Translations under genes and position numbers: made by a program
Shown: positions 18,628 to 27,145 of the stretch, in pieces
Layout of the letters: each line of letters opens with the position of its first letter
How positions within the stretch are numbered: the first letter of the stretch is position 1
DNA from: Arboricoccus pini
GTDB lineage: Bacteria > Pseudomonadota > Alphaproteobacteria > Geminicoccales > Geminicoccaceae
DNA length: 64,000 nucleotides
Direction: 5' to 3'
Assembly: GCF_900187945.1 (NCBI RefSeq)
Contig: NZ_FYEH01000002.1
Location: forward strand, 248,001-312,000
Notes under the pieces: generated by a model
What the model saw: only the letters and a program-made list of their open reading frames with translations
The model's database searches: none
What the model was told of the DNA's origin: nothing

Positions 18628-19878
18628 ATGTTACTGGATCCAATGTTGCGCCGGCTTATCAAGATCGGCGATTTGACCGTGATCGATGCCGAAGGCGCCA
18701 CGCACCGCTTTCAAGGCGAAGGTGGCCCCAAGGCGACGATCAGGCTGCACGACAAGGCGCTGGAGCGTGAAATCCTGCTCCGCCCCGATCCGACCGTGGG
18801 CGATGCCTATATGGATGGCCGGCTCACGATTGAGGAGGGCGATCTTCTCGATTTCATCATGATCGCCTTCGAGAACAGCCAGCGCATCAACTGGAATTTC
18901 GGCGGCGTGGCCGGCGCAAAGTCCTTTCTCGACCGATTGTTGCGGCGTTTCCACAGTTGGAATTCCAAGCGCGCTGCGCAGAACAATATCAGCCGGCACT
19001 ACGATCTTTCGGGCGCGCTCTACGAGCTGTTCCTCGACGAGGAGCGGTCCTACACGATGGCCTATTTCCCGACCGGCCGAGAGACGATCGAGGAGGCGCA
19101 GCGGAACAAGGAGTTGCATCTGGCCTCGAAGCTCGCCCTCAAACCCGGCCACTCGGTCATCGATCTCGGCTGCGGCTGGGGCACGCTCGGCCTCTTCCTC
19201 GCCCGCAACTACGACGTCGAGGTCACCGGCGTAACGCTCTCGATCGAGCAGTGCCGCTGGGCGAACGACCGCGCCCGCGCACTTGGCCTCGAGAAGCGGG
19301 CCCGCTTCCTGCACCAGGATTATCGCGACGCAGAGGGCCGCTTCGATCGCGTCGTCTCGGTCGGCATGCTCGAGCATGTGGGCATCAGCGACTTCCCCAC
19401 TTTTTTCAGCAAGACCAGGGACCTCCTCAAGGATGACGGCGTCGCCGTCATCCACTCGATCGGCCGGGCCGCTGGACCGGGTTTCACCAGTCACTGGATC
19501 AGGAAGCACATCTTCCCCGGCGGCTACATACCGGCCCTCTCGGAGGTTGTACCCTCGATCGAGCGCCTGGGCCTTTGGATCACCGACGTCGAGATCTTGC
19601 GGCTGCATTATGCCGAGACGCTGCGCCTCTGGCGGCAGAAATTCCACCAGAACGAGGACAAGGTCAAAGCGCTCTACGACGAGCGCTTCGTACGCATGTG
19701 GGATTTCTACCTCGCCGGGGCCGAAGGCTTCTTTCGCGCCCAGGACGGCATGAATTTCCAGATCCAGATGACCCGGGAGCGCAGCACCCTGCCCCTGACT
19801 CGCGACTACATGCTGGACCATGAACGCAGCCGCCTGCGCCAGAATGGGGCCCCGGACGTGCGCGTCGCCGCCGAATGA
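18628..19878 (+). CDS. cfa: Cyclopropane-fatty-acyl-phospholipid synthase family methyltransferase
   Basis: CFA synthases add a methylene from S-adenosylmethionine across double bonds of membrane lipid acyl chains. The 416-residue protein has the N-terminal lipid-binding domain (residues about 1-125) and the SAM-binding motif VIDLGCGWGTLGLFLA near residue 178, followed by ISRHYDLS-type substrate segment (upstream) and the C-terminal GGYIPALSE and FARTLRLWR-like region (YAETLRLWRQKF). The ATG at 18628 has GAGAGG ahead. The stop overlaps the next gene (ATGA), so they are coupled. Related unsaturated-fatty-acid methyltransferases cannot be excluded. Confidence 0.88.
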   Translation: MLLDPMLRRLIKIGDLTVIDAEGATHRFQGEGGPKATIRLHDKALEREILLRPDPTVGDAYMDGRLTIEEGDLLDFIMIAFENSQRINWNFGGVAGAKSFLDRLLRRFHSWNSKRAAQNNISRHYDLSGALYELFLDEERSYTMAYFPTGRETIEEAQRNKELHLASKLALKPGHSVIDLGCGWGTLGLFLARNYDVEVTGVTLSIEQCRWANDRARALGLEKRARFLHQDYRDAEGRFDRVVSVGMLEHVGISDFPTFFSKTRDLLKDDGVAVIHSIGRAAGPGFTSHWIRKHIFPGGYIPALSEVVPSIERLGLWITDVEILRLHYAETLRLWRQKFHQNEDKVKALYDERFVRMWDFYLAGAEGFFRAQDGMNFQIQMTRERSTLPLTRDYMLDHERSRLRQNGAPDVRVAAE

Positions 19879-20663
19879 CCGTCGAACTCGCGAGCCGGGC
19901 CTTCGGGCCCGACGATCCGGGGCTGCCGCTGACGTCGATCCTGCACGGGCTGCTCGGCCAGGGCCGCAACTGGCAAGCGATCGCCAAGCGCCTGGCGCAT
20001 GGGCGTCGCGTCCTCGCCGTCGACCTGCGCAATCACGGCCACAGCCCGCACGATCCCCTCATGACCTACGAAGCCATGGCCGGCGACCTCGCGGCCCTGA
20101 TCGTCAAGTCGGGCGGCAGGGCCTCGGTCATCGGCCACAGCATGGGTGGCAAGGTCGCCATGATGCTGGCGCTGACGGCTCCCGAGCGCGTGGATCGCCT
20201 GGTCGTCATCGACGTCGCGCCGGTCACCTACAAGCACCGGGAATTCGCGCATTATCTGAGCGCCATGGCAAAGATCGACCCCGCCGGTTTTTCCCGCCGC
20301 GCCGACATCGAGGTGGCCCTGGCCGAGGTCGATCCCGACCCGCGCATCCGCGCCTTCCTGGCCTCCAACATCGAGGGCGCGCCCGGTGCGATGCGCTGGC
20401 TTCCCGACCTCTCGGCCCTCCAAGCGGGTCTGGACGACATACTGGGCTTCACACCGCCCGCCGGAGCAAGCTTTACCGAACCTTGCCTTTTTCTCGTCGG
20501 CGGCAAATCCGCCTATGTCCAGGAGCAACAGCGCGCGGTAATCCTGGATCTGTTCCCCAAGGCCACCATCAAGACGATCGCCGATGCCGGCCACTGGGTG
20601 CATGCCGACAAGCCGGCCGAGGTCTTGGAAGCACTCGAGGGGATCCTGCCTAGCGCCAACTGA
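19875..20663 (+). CDS. Alpha/beta-fold hydrolase (YbfF-like esterase)
   Basis: A 262-residue cytoplasmic hydrolase. It has the oxyanion HG motif (SILHGLLGQGRNW, about residue 24), the nucleophile elbow GHSMGG with Ser89, and the catalytic His near the end (DAGHWVHADKP). The VDLRNHGHSPHD segment is typical of the YbfF/ABHD11 group of acyl esterases. Its start overlaps the cfa stop by 4 bp, so it is co-expressed with lipid modification. The substrate is unknown. Confidence 0.85.
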   Translation: MTVELASRAFGPDDPGLPLTSILHGLLGQGRNWQAIAKRLAHGRRVLAVDLRNHGHSPHDPLMTYEAMAGDLAALIVKSGGRASVIGHSMGGKVAMMLALTAPERVDRLVVIDVAPVTYKHREFAHYLSAMAKIDPAGFSRRADIEVALAEVDPDPRIRAFLASNIEGAPGAMRWLPDLSALQAGLDDILGFTPPAGASFTEPCLFLVGGKSAYVQEQQRAVILDLFPKATIKTIADAGHWVHADKPAEVLEALEGILPSAN

Positions 20664-20673
20664 GGAGCCGCTT

Positions 20674-21318
20674 ATGGCGACTGAACTCGATCACCTCGTC
20701 GTCGGGGCCTCAAGCCTCGAACAGGGCATCGCCTACGTCGAATCGCAGTTGGGCGTCCAGGTCCCGCGCGGCGGCCGCCACGAGGCGATGCTGACGCACA
20801 ACGCCGTCATGAGCCTGGGCCCCAACAATGTCTATTTCGAGATCCTAGCCATCGAGCCCGGCGCACCCGCCGCCGATGCGCCGCGCTGGTTCGGCATGGA
20901 CGACCCGGCACTTGCCAGCCGCCTGGCCGAGCGCCCGCGCTTGATCGCCTGGGTAGCGCGCACCGACGAGCTGGCGATGCGCCTTGCCGCGGCCGGCGGC
21001 CGGTTCGGCCAGCCGGCCGATTTTCGCCGCGACTCGCTCTCCTGGAAATTCGGCTTGCATCCGACCGGCCTGAACGAGGGTGCGCCCGCCACGCCGGTCC
21101 TCATCGAATGGCCAGCCAACGTCCACCCGGCGCCGGGCCTGGCCGACCTTGGCGTCAGGCTCGAGGAGATCATCCTCCATCATCCCGATCCGGCCTGGTT
21201 GCGCTCTGAACTCAATGCCCTAGATTTCGATGATGCGGTCACGATCGAGGCAGGACCAGCACCCGCGCTCAGCGCCCGCTTCAAACGGCCCGACGGCTCA
21301 ACCATCCTCATGGATTGA
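20674..21318 (+). CDS. VOC-superfamily protein (glyoxalase-like domain)
   Basis: A 214-residue protein starting MATELDHLVVGASSLEQGIAYVE, typical of the glyoxalase-like (PF13468-type) family with two beta-alpha-beta-beta-beta modules. Possible metal ligands are the His in ELDHLVV, His in GGRHEAMLTHN and E in YFEILAIEP. Function is unknown. It follows the hydrolase by 10 bases, with a ribosome binding site TGAGGAG, and is the last gene of the cfa operon. Its 3' end overlaps the convergent acetyltransferase by 21 bp. Confidence 0.78.
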   Translation: MATELDHLVVGASSLEQGIAYVESQLGVQVPRGGRHEAMLTHNAVMSLGPNNVYFEILAIEPGAPAADAPRWFGMDDPALASRLAERPRLIAWVARTDELAMRLAAAGGRFGQPADFRRDSLSWKFGLHPTGLNEGAPATPVLIEWPANVHPAPGLADLGVRLEEIILHHPDPAWLRSELNALDFDDAVTIEAGPAPALSARFKRPDGSTILMD

Positions 21319-21861
21319 GGGATTAGCCAGCCGAAACAGCCGGTGCGGCCGCAGGGGATGCCCTTCGGGCACCATAGGCATGGCAAAATCGTCCTTGGGA
21401 TCACGGCGCATGCCCAGATGCCGCATCAGCCCCTGCGAGGGCTCGTTCAAGGCCGCGGTGAAGGCCACGATCTCGGATAGCCCCAACTCGTTAAAGCCGA
21501 AGGCCAGGGCCGCCCGCGCCGCCTCGCTGGCCAGGCCTTGCCGCCAATAGCGCCTGGCCAGCCGCCAGCCTATCTCTACGCAGGGCGTAAAATGGGCGGT
21601 GAAACCCGGGTATGAGATCCCGACCATACCGATCAAGGGCGCCACACCCACATAGTCGACAGCCCAAAAGCCGAACCCGTTTTTCTCAAAGCCCGCCTCG
21701 ATCCGCTCGATGATAGCGTCGCTGGCGTCAGCACCTATCGGCCCCAAGAGATAGCGCGTCACTTCGGGGTCCGCGTTAATGGCAGCAAACGGCGCCCGAT
21801 CCGCCGCCGTCCAACGTCGAAGGCGGAGTCGTGATGTACGAAGTTCGGGCCCGCGGCACAC
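21298..21861 (-). CDS. GNAT N-acetyltransferase (RimJ/RimL type)
   Basis: A 187-residue acetyl-CoA-dependent transferase: N-terminal LRTSRLRLRRWTAADRAPFAAI, then VEIGWRLARRYWRQGLASEAARAAL (the acetyl-CoA pyrophosphate loop is RRYWRQGLASEA) and LNEPSQGLMRHLGMR. The substrate, a protein N-terminus or small amine, is unknown. The GTG start at 21859-21861 lies 6 bases after the xth stop, so the two form an operon. TAAGGAAC is the ribosome binding site. Confidence 0.82.
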   Translation of the reverse strand: MCRGPELRTSRLRLRRWTAADRAPFAAINADPEVTRYLLGPIGADASDAIIERIEAGFEKNGFGFWAVDYVGVAPLIGMVGISYPGFTAHFTPCVEIGWRLARRYWRQGLASEAARAALAFGFNELGLSEIVAFTAALNEPSQGLMRHLGMRRDPKDDFAMPMVPEGHPLRPHRLFRLANPSIHEDG

Positions 21862-21867
21862 CGTTCC

Positions 21868-22665
21868 TTAGACTTCCAGCTCTATCGTGACTGGCACATG
21901 GTCGGAGGGTTGCTCCCAGCCCCGCGCCTCGCGCTTGACCTCCATGCCCCTGAGCGCCGGTGCCAGCGCCGGCGACAGCCACACATGGTCGAGCCGACGC
22001 CCCCGGTTCGAGGCCGCCCAGTCCCGATTACGATAGGACCACCACGTATAAAGGCGCTCTTCGGGCGGGACGATCGCGCGCATCGCGTCGACAAATCCGT
22101 AGGCCGCCTGCAGGCGCTTCAGGCCGTCGGTCTCGACTGGCGTGTGCGAGACGACGTCCAAAAGCTGCTTGTGGCTCCAGACGTCGGTCTCGAGCGGCGC
22201 GATGTTAAGATCGCCCACCAGGATCATCTTCTTCCCGTCGCCCTCGCGCGCGCCATAAAAACCGGTCAGAGCCTCCAGCATGTCGAGCTTATGCTTGAAT
22301 TTCCGGTTGACCTCGGGGTCGGGCACGTCGCCGCCCGCCGGCACGTAGAGATTATGCACCTCAATCCCGCCCGGCAATTCAACCACCGCATGCCGGCAAT
22401 CATCGACATTGCACCATTTATGCGCGCGCGGCGCCTCCAGCGGCAGTTTCGACAGGACGGCCACGCCGTGATAGGCGCGCTGACCGTGGATATAGGCGTG
22501 ATTGAAACCCAGCTCATGAAACAGGGCCATGGGGAAGAGCCCATCCTCGACCTTCGTCTCCTGCAGGCACAACACGTCGGGATTGATCTCCGCCGCGATG
22601 CGCCGAAGCAACTGGCCACGGATGCGGACGGAGTTGACATTCCAGGTAGTGAGCTTCAGCCGCAA
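21868..22665 (-). CDS. xth: Exodeoxyribonuclease III (AP endonuclease)
   Basis: Xth cuts at abasic sites in base-excision repair. The 265-residue protein begins LRLKLTTWNVNSVRIR and carries the catalytic Glu in LQETK, the VGDLNIAPLETDVW pair (D and N), DAMRAI and the final SDHVPV His. The TTG at 22663-22665 is preceded by AAGGAGGA at proper spacing. An earlier ATG would add an unrelated hydrophobic tail read from the end of the upstream pseudogene. It overlaps that nth-like remnant by 10 bp, a base-excision-repair operon arrangement. Confidence 0.92.
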   Translation of the reverse strand: MRLKLTTWNVNSVRIRGQLLRRIAAEINPDVLCLQETKVEDGLFPMALFHELGFNHAYIHGQRAYHGVAVLSKLPLEAPRAHKWCNVDDCRHAVVELPGGIEVHNLYVPAGGDVPDPEVNRKFKHKLDMLEALTGFYGAREGDGKKMILVGDLNIAPLETDVWSHKQLLDVVSHTPVETDGLKRLQAAYGFVDAMRAIVPPEERLYTWWSYRNRDWAASNRGRRLDHVWLSPALAPALRGMEVKREARGWEQPSDHVPVTIELEV

Positions 22666-23343
22666 GATCGCCTGTCCTCCTTCATAAGCCCGAGCGGCAT
22701 AAAGGAAGAGCCCCAATAGGGCCAGCGCACGATGCGCTCAGGTCGGACGACGCCGCGCCGTTCGCAAAGATCGAAGAGTTCGCATCGCCGGCAGACAGGC
22801 AGTCGCGTCCGACAGACCTGCTTGCCGTGATTGAGGAGCCAGATATGAGCCACAGTCGCCAGGCCGCGGGAATGCAGTACGCCAACTGGTCGGCTACCCG
22901 CGCCGCGCTCCGGTCCCTTACGAGACCGAGCCGGCCAACCACGCGAAAGACATGCGTGTCGACCGGCACGACCGGCTCCTCCAGACGAAGCGCAGCATGA
23001 TGTCGGCACATTTGCGCCCTATGCCCGGAAGACTGATGAGTTGCGCGCGGGTGCGCGGCAGCCGGCCGTCGAACCGCTCCTCCAGGGTTTTGAGCATCCG
23101 GCGAATGTTCCAGGCCTTCAGGCGATAAAGCCCAGACGGACGGATCAGCAGCAGCGGTGTCGCGATCCAGGGCCTGGGTATTCAGCATACAGGCTCGCAG
23201 ACTTTCCCAGGCTTCATCCTTGATCTCTTGATCTTGACGCCCACCTGGGCGCCCCGCCGGATCGATACATTCTCCTCAGGCGCCTTGGCGGCTAGCCGCG
23301 CAAGAACCGTCTCGATCACCGTCTCAATCAGCGCCTCGGTCAT
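22656..23343 (-). pseudogene. Frameshifted endonuclease III (nth-like) gene
   Basis: Endonuclease III pieces lie in order but in different frames. EIKDEAWESLRACMLNTQ is near 23220-23165. LIRPSGLYRLKAWNIRRMLK, then LPGIGRKCADIML (helix-hairpin-helix with the catalytic Lys), run to about 22985. VVPVDTHVFRVVGRLGLV (catalytic Asp) follows in a second frame. The cluster motif VCRTRLPVCRRCELFDLC, a perfect CX6CX2CX5C, is in a third. Frames change near 22983, between about 22880 and 22860, and near 23230. About 25 residues before LIRPSG seem deleted. The catalytic Lys and Asp and the iron-sulfur ligands survive, so decay looks recent. The 5' limit (ATG at 23343) is uncertain. Confidence 0.75.
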
Positions 23344-23683
23344 ATGGCGCGGCCGACTGCACGATGTTGAGCAGCGCCACGTCCAGCTTCGTCGCGATCA
23401 TGCCCGGCCTCGTAGCGATGAGCCACAACTATGAAGGACGACAAAGCGACGGGGCGGGCGATCGTTCGGCCAAGATCGCCGACGAGCCCCGTCGTCTAGG
23501 CGTCGCGGCAGAGATTGCTGCATCGCGGTGCGCCAGCCGAGCTTTCCCGGCGTCGGCCTTGTCGGCGACACGCGAATGCTCTTGCATGCCGCTATCGATT
23601 CTCTCACAGTTGTCCTGGTGCCCGACGCATGCCAGGCACGACAAAGGGTCGTTGATCCGTCGACCGGATCGGGAGGTCCGCCG
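23344..23683. other. Gene-free stretch between nth remnant and anti-sigma-like gene
   Basis: About 340 bases. A short minus-strand frame opens MIATKLDVALLNIVQSAAPY but stops after 25 codons, and may be more of the decayed upstream DNA. No sigma factor gene, promoter or repeat could be supported. Confidence 0.4.
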
Positions 23684-24565
23684 ATGCAGTGTGCCGATCT
23701 CGAGCGCTACCTCGAGGCCTATCTGGACGGCCGGCTTGGCCGCACCCGGGCGGCTCTCTTAAGGCGGCATCTCAATCATTGCGGTCATTGCCGGCAGCGT
23801 GTCGACGAGCTCAGGCAATTCGAGCACGACATGCAGATTCGCATCCAGGCTCGGCAGCCGGCGATGTCGGTCTGGAGCGGCCTCGACCTCGACCTCGTGC
23901 GCACGCATGTGGTCCCGCAAGGCGGGATGATGCCGCCAACCCGCTTTTTCCAGCCGCCGCCGCACCCGACCAACCTCGTCAATGGCCTGGGCATCGCGTC
24001 ACGCCTGCCCATGCAGGCGTCGCCCGCCAAGGCGCACATGGCGAGCCGCAGGCTGATGCCCAAGATCATTTTCGCCATCGTTGCGCTGGCCACGGCCGGA
24101 ACCATGGTCATGAGCGCCGTGCGCCTGTTCAAGGCGCCTCCGCCCATCGGCTCGGCGGCGTATCGCATGATTGTCGAGACCGACGAGCCCCTGCCCTTGC
24201 AAAGCAGCGACCCCGTGCGATTGCAGCATTGGCTGACCTCGCAAAGCGGCCTGGCGATTCCGGCCCTGCCGCTGCCGGCGGGCTTCGCACTAGCCGGGGC
24301 TCGCGTCGAGCGCTCGGATGGCCAGGCGCATCCCGTCATCGTCTACCGGCAGGCCGGCAAGCCCCTGCTTTTGACCCTGACGCCGCTCCCCGACGCCGCG
24401 TCCGCGAGGAAGCCGGATATGGCCCCAATATTCATGCACGAGGACGGCTTCACGAAGATGACCTGGCGCGCCGACGGGTTCATCCACGAGGTGATCAGCG
24501 AAGCTTCGCCCAGCCAGCTCATGCCTTTTGATTCGAACGCGCCCGCAAGCTTGACCCCGCTTTAA
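23684..24565 (+). CDS. Zinc-finger anti-sigma-like membrane protein
   Basis: A 293-residue protein. The N-terminal 45 residues hold an anti-sigma zinc-finger motif, HX3CX2C (HLNHCGHC), preceded by LERYLEAYLDGRL. A single membrane helix (IIFAIVALATAGTMVMSAVRL, about residues 127-148) leads to a periplasmic domain of about 140 residues that is not recognised (GFALAGARVERSDGQAHPVIVYRQ). Such proteins hold an ECF sigma factor inactive until a signal arrives. No sigma factor gene lies next to it. The ATG at 23684 has GGGAGG ahead. The ECF partner, if any, must be encoded elsewhere. Confidence 0.78.
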   Translation: MQCADLERYLEAYLDGRLGRTRAALLRRHLNHCGHCRQRVDELRQFEHDMQIRIQARQPAMSVWSGLDLDLVRTHVVPQGGMMPPTRFFQPPPHPTNLVNGLGIASRLPMQASPAKAHMASRRLMPKIIFAIVALATAGTMVMSAVRLFKAPPPIGSAAYRMIVETDEPLPLQSSDPVRLQHWLTSQSGLAIPALPLPAGFALAGARVERSDGQAHPVIVYRQAGKPLLLTLTPLPDAASARKPDMAPIFMHEDGFTKMTWRADGFIHEVISEASPSQLMPFDSNAPASLTPL

Positions 24566-24652
24566 CCGGGACCAAGCAGTGCAAGGCGCGGTAGCCTCAG
24601 GCGAAGCCGTGTTCAGGCAGGGAGCGGCCCGGTCCCGTCTGAGGGATTTTAC

Positions 24653-25840
24653 TCAGCGACGCGCCGAAAGACGGTCCAGGTCGTCGATGCGGCGTCCCAG
24701 CAAATCGCGGCGACCGGCGTTCAGGCCGCGCATGGCCTTCATCGCCTCATCAAGCTTGCGCTCGGCCAGAAGCGCTTCCTGATCATAGGCATCCCATGCG
24801 GTCCTGAATGCCAGGATGGCGTCGGCGAGCTCGCGGGCGTTGCGGCCGACCTCAAGCGCCCCACTGGTCTGGCGGATGACCGACAAGACCGCAAAAAGGG
24901 TGAGCGGCGCCGCCAGCACGACACGTTTGGCCAGTGCTTCGTCGAAGAGCTGAGGCGCGGTCTCGGCGATGACCTCGAAGACCCGCTCGTTCGGGATGAA
25001 AAGGATGGCCAGGTCGAGCGTGCCTTCCTCTGGCGCGATATAATTGCGCCCCGCCACCTCGGCGATCCTTGCCCGCACGTCGCGGATGAAGGCCTGGGCG
25101 GCCCTAGCCCGGACGTCCGCCTCCGGCGCGTCCTGGCTTTTCTGATAATTGTCGAAAGGAAACTTGACGTCGATGTTGAGGCGATAGTCGCCCGGCAGGA
25201 GGATCGTGAAGTCCGGCCGGCGACCATCTTCGGCGGCCTGCTGCCGCCTGAAGCTTATTCCCTCGACCAGACCGGCGCCACGCAGCACGTCTTCCGCCAG
25301 TCGCTCGCCCCATTGGCCCCGCGCCCGGGCACTGGCCAGCGTGCGACCCAACTGATGCGTGGTGGCGATCAGCGCCTGAGCCCGCTCGCCGGCCGTGCGC
25401 AGCTCTGCCTCCAGCTTGGCGAACTTGCCCTCACGGTCACGTTCCAGTTGCTGGACGAGTTGCCGCATGCGCTCCATCTGCTCCAGCACGGTACGCAGTC
25501 GCGCATCCAGTTCCCCACGCTCGGCTGCTTGTTGATGGCTCTGCAGCCGGCGTTCGCTCGACAAGGCGGTCGAAGTCTGCTGACCCAATTGTTCGGCCAG
25601 GCGGGCGAAGGTATTGAGCGAGATATCGCCAAAGGCCAACTTCACGCCGTCCAGGAGGGCCTCCGTCTCGGCCTGGCGCTGCCGCTCCGCCTCCATGAGC
25701 ATGGCACGGCTTCGGGCGGCGACACTGCGCCGCCATATCCCCACCGAAAGCCCCCCCAGAAGGGCGCCCAGGAGGAAAACCGTGCCAAGGAGGAATGCCA
25801 GTCCGCCCGCGGTCGCCGTGTTCAAGCCCAGAACGATCAA
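24653..25840 (-). CDS. rmuC: DNA recombination protein RmuC
   Basis: A 395-residue protein with an N-terminal membrane helix (GLAFLLGTVFLLGALLGGLS) and a long coiled coil (residues about 45-165). The RmuC domain follows, with the nuclease-like core GQWGERLAEDVLRGAGL, NIDVKFPFDNYQ and FIPNERVFEVIAE. RmuC limits inversions at inverted repeats; its biochemical activity is poorly known. The start is a TTG with GAAGG ahead, chosen since it gives the membrane anchor. It is convergent with the anti-sigma-like gene. Confidence 0.9.
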   Translation of the reverse strand: MIVLGLNTATAGGLAFLLGTVFLLGALLGGLSVGIWRRSVAARSRAMLMEAERQRQAETEALLDGVKLAFGDISLNTFARLAEQLGQQTSTALSSERRLQSHQQAAERGELDARLRTVLEQMERMRQLVQQLERDREGKFAKLEAELRTAGERAQALIATTHQLGRTLASARARGQWGERLAEDVLRGAGLVEGISFRRQQAAEDGRRPDFTILLPGDYRLNIDVKFPFDNYQKSQDAPEADVRARAAQAFIRDVRARIAEVAGRNYIAPEEGTLDLAILFIPNERVFEVIAETAPQLFDEALAKRVVLAAPLTLFAVLSVIRQTSGALEVGRNARELADAILAFRTAWDAYDQEALLAERKLDEAMKAMRGLNAGRRDLLGRRIDDLDRLSARR

Positions 25841-26198
25841 ACGCCGCCTTCCCGGTTAAGGCCACGAGAAGGGCTCCTCATAGCCGAGAAGGTACGCCAG
25901 GGACATTCTCAGCCCCGCCGCTACCTCCGGTGGAGGTCGCTTTCATTTCGCGCTGGCTACCAGGTGCGCGACGCGATCACGCGCTTTGGCAACGGCCTCG
26001 ACGGACGCCGGACCCTGGTGGCGGGATCGACCCTAGCCGGGCTGGTCCACGCAGCTTGTCATCGGGTCGACCTGGAAGACCATTGGCCCATGGTCGCCAA
26101 CTTGCTCGATGGTCGGCCGCGAGTTTGGAAGAACCGCCGATTTACGGGTAGCCCGCGAGTGAGACCGGCGGGTTCCCCGGCGATCTCGCTGGAAGGAC
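25841..26198. other. Gene-free stretch upstream of rmuC
   Basis: About 360 bases between rmuC and tRNA-His. A perfect palindrome ACCTCC-GGT-GGAGGT lies at 25923-25937, 83 bases upstream of the rmuC start, and may be an operator or leader hairpin. Long frames here are unlike any protein recognised. No T-rich terminator was found after the tRNA. Confidence 0.4.
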
Positions 26199-26276
26199 TG
26201 GGGCGAGCGATGGGGATCGAACCCACGACCTCCAGTGCCACAAACTGGCGCTCTAACCAACTGAGCTACGCTCGCC
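26199..26276 (-). tRNA. tRNA-His (GTG)
   Basis: A complete cloverleaf on the minus strand: acceptor GCGAGCG/CGCTCGC, D arm GCTC/GAGC, anticodon stem CCAGT/ACTGG with loop TTGTGGC (anticodon GTG), T arm GTGGG TTCGATC CCCAT, discriminator C73 and encoded CCA. The extra G at position -1 opposite C73, the identity element of tRNA-His, is encoded at 26276. Confidence 0.97.
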
Positions 26277-26927
<651 letters not shown>

Positions 26928-26956
26928 GGGAGCGCAACTGGTGGCTTGAACCGAAA

Positions 26957-26974
26957 GGCGGCCTTCCGGCCGCC
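26957..26974 (+). repeat. GC-rich hairpin after glnB
   Basis: A perfect 7-bp stem GGCGGCC / GGCCGCC with loop TTCC, 30 bases after the glnB stop. There is no T tract, so it is more likely an mRNA stability or processing element than a terminator. Confidence 0.6.
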
Positions 26975-26992
26975 GGCGGTGCGTCCTGACGA

Positions 26993-27144
26993 GCCCGAGA
27001 GATTGACCGGCCGGTGCCGAAAGGGCGATACGGGTGCGAAAGCGCCCGGTCGTTGCCCAACGGCACGGCCGGTTTTCGGTTTCTCGGGCCAAAAGCCGAC
27101 CTACCTTTCATCGGCGGTCGGCACTAATGGGAGGCAAGGTCGGC
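26993..27144 (+). promoter_or_regulatory. Structured glnB-glnA intergenic leader
   Basis: A long nested stem can form: GCCCGAGA (26993-27000) with TCTCGGGC (27082-27089); ACCGGCC (27006-27012) with GGCCGGT (27067-27073); GTGCCG (27014-27019) with CGGCAC (27061-27066); and an inner GGGTGC-GAAA-GCGCCC tetraloop hairpin. Downstream, GCCGACC (27095-27101) can pair with either of two GGTCGGC copies, at 27116-27122 or at 27138-27144. The second lies between the glnA Shine-Dalgarno (GGGAGG, 27129-27134) and the start codon. The folds are read by eye. They suggest control of glnA separately from glnB. Confidence 0.55.
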
Positions 27145-27145
27145 C

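Noticed and set aside
23185-23343. A 52-codon minus-strand gene starting at 23343
   Set aside because: Its end runs into the endonuclease III remnant in another frame, so it is better read as the start of that pseudogene.
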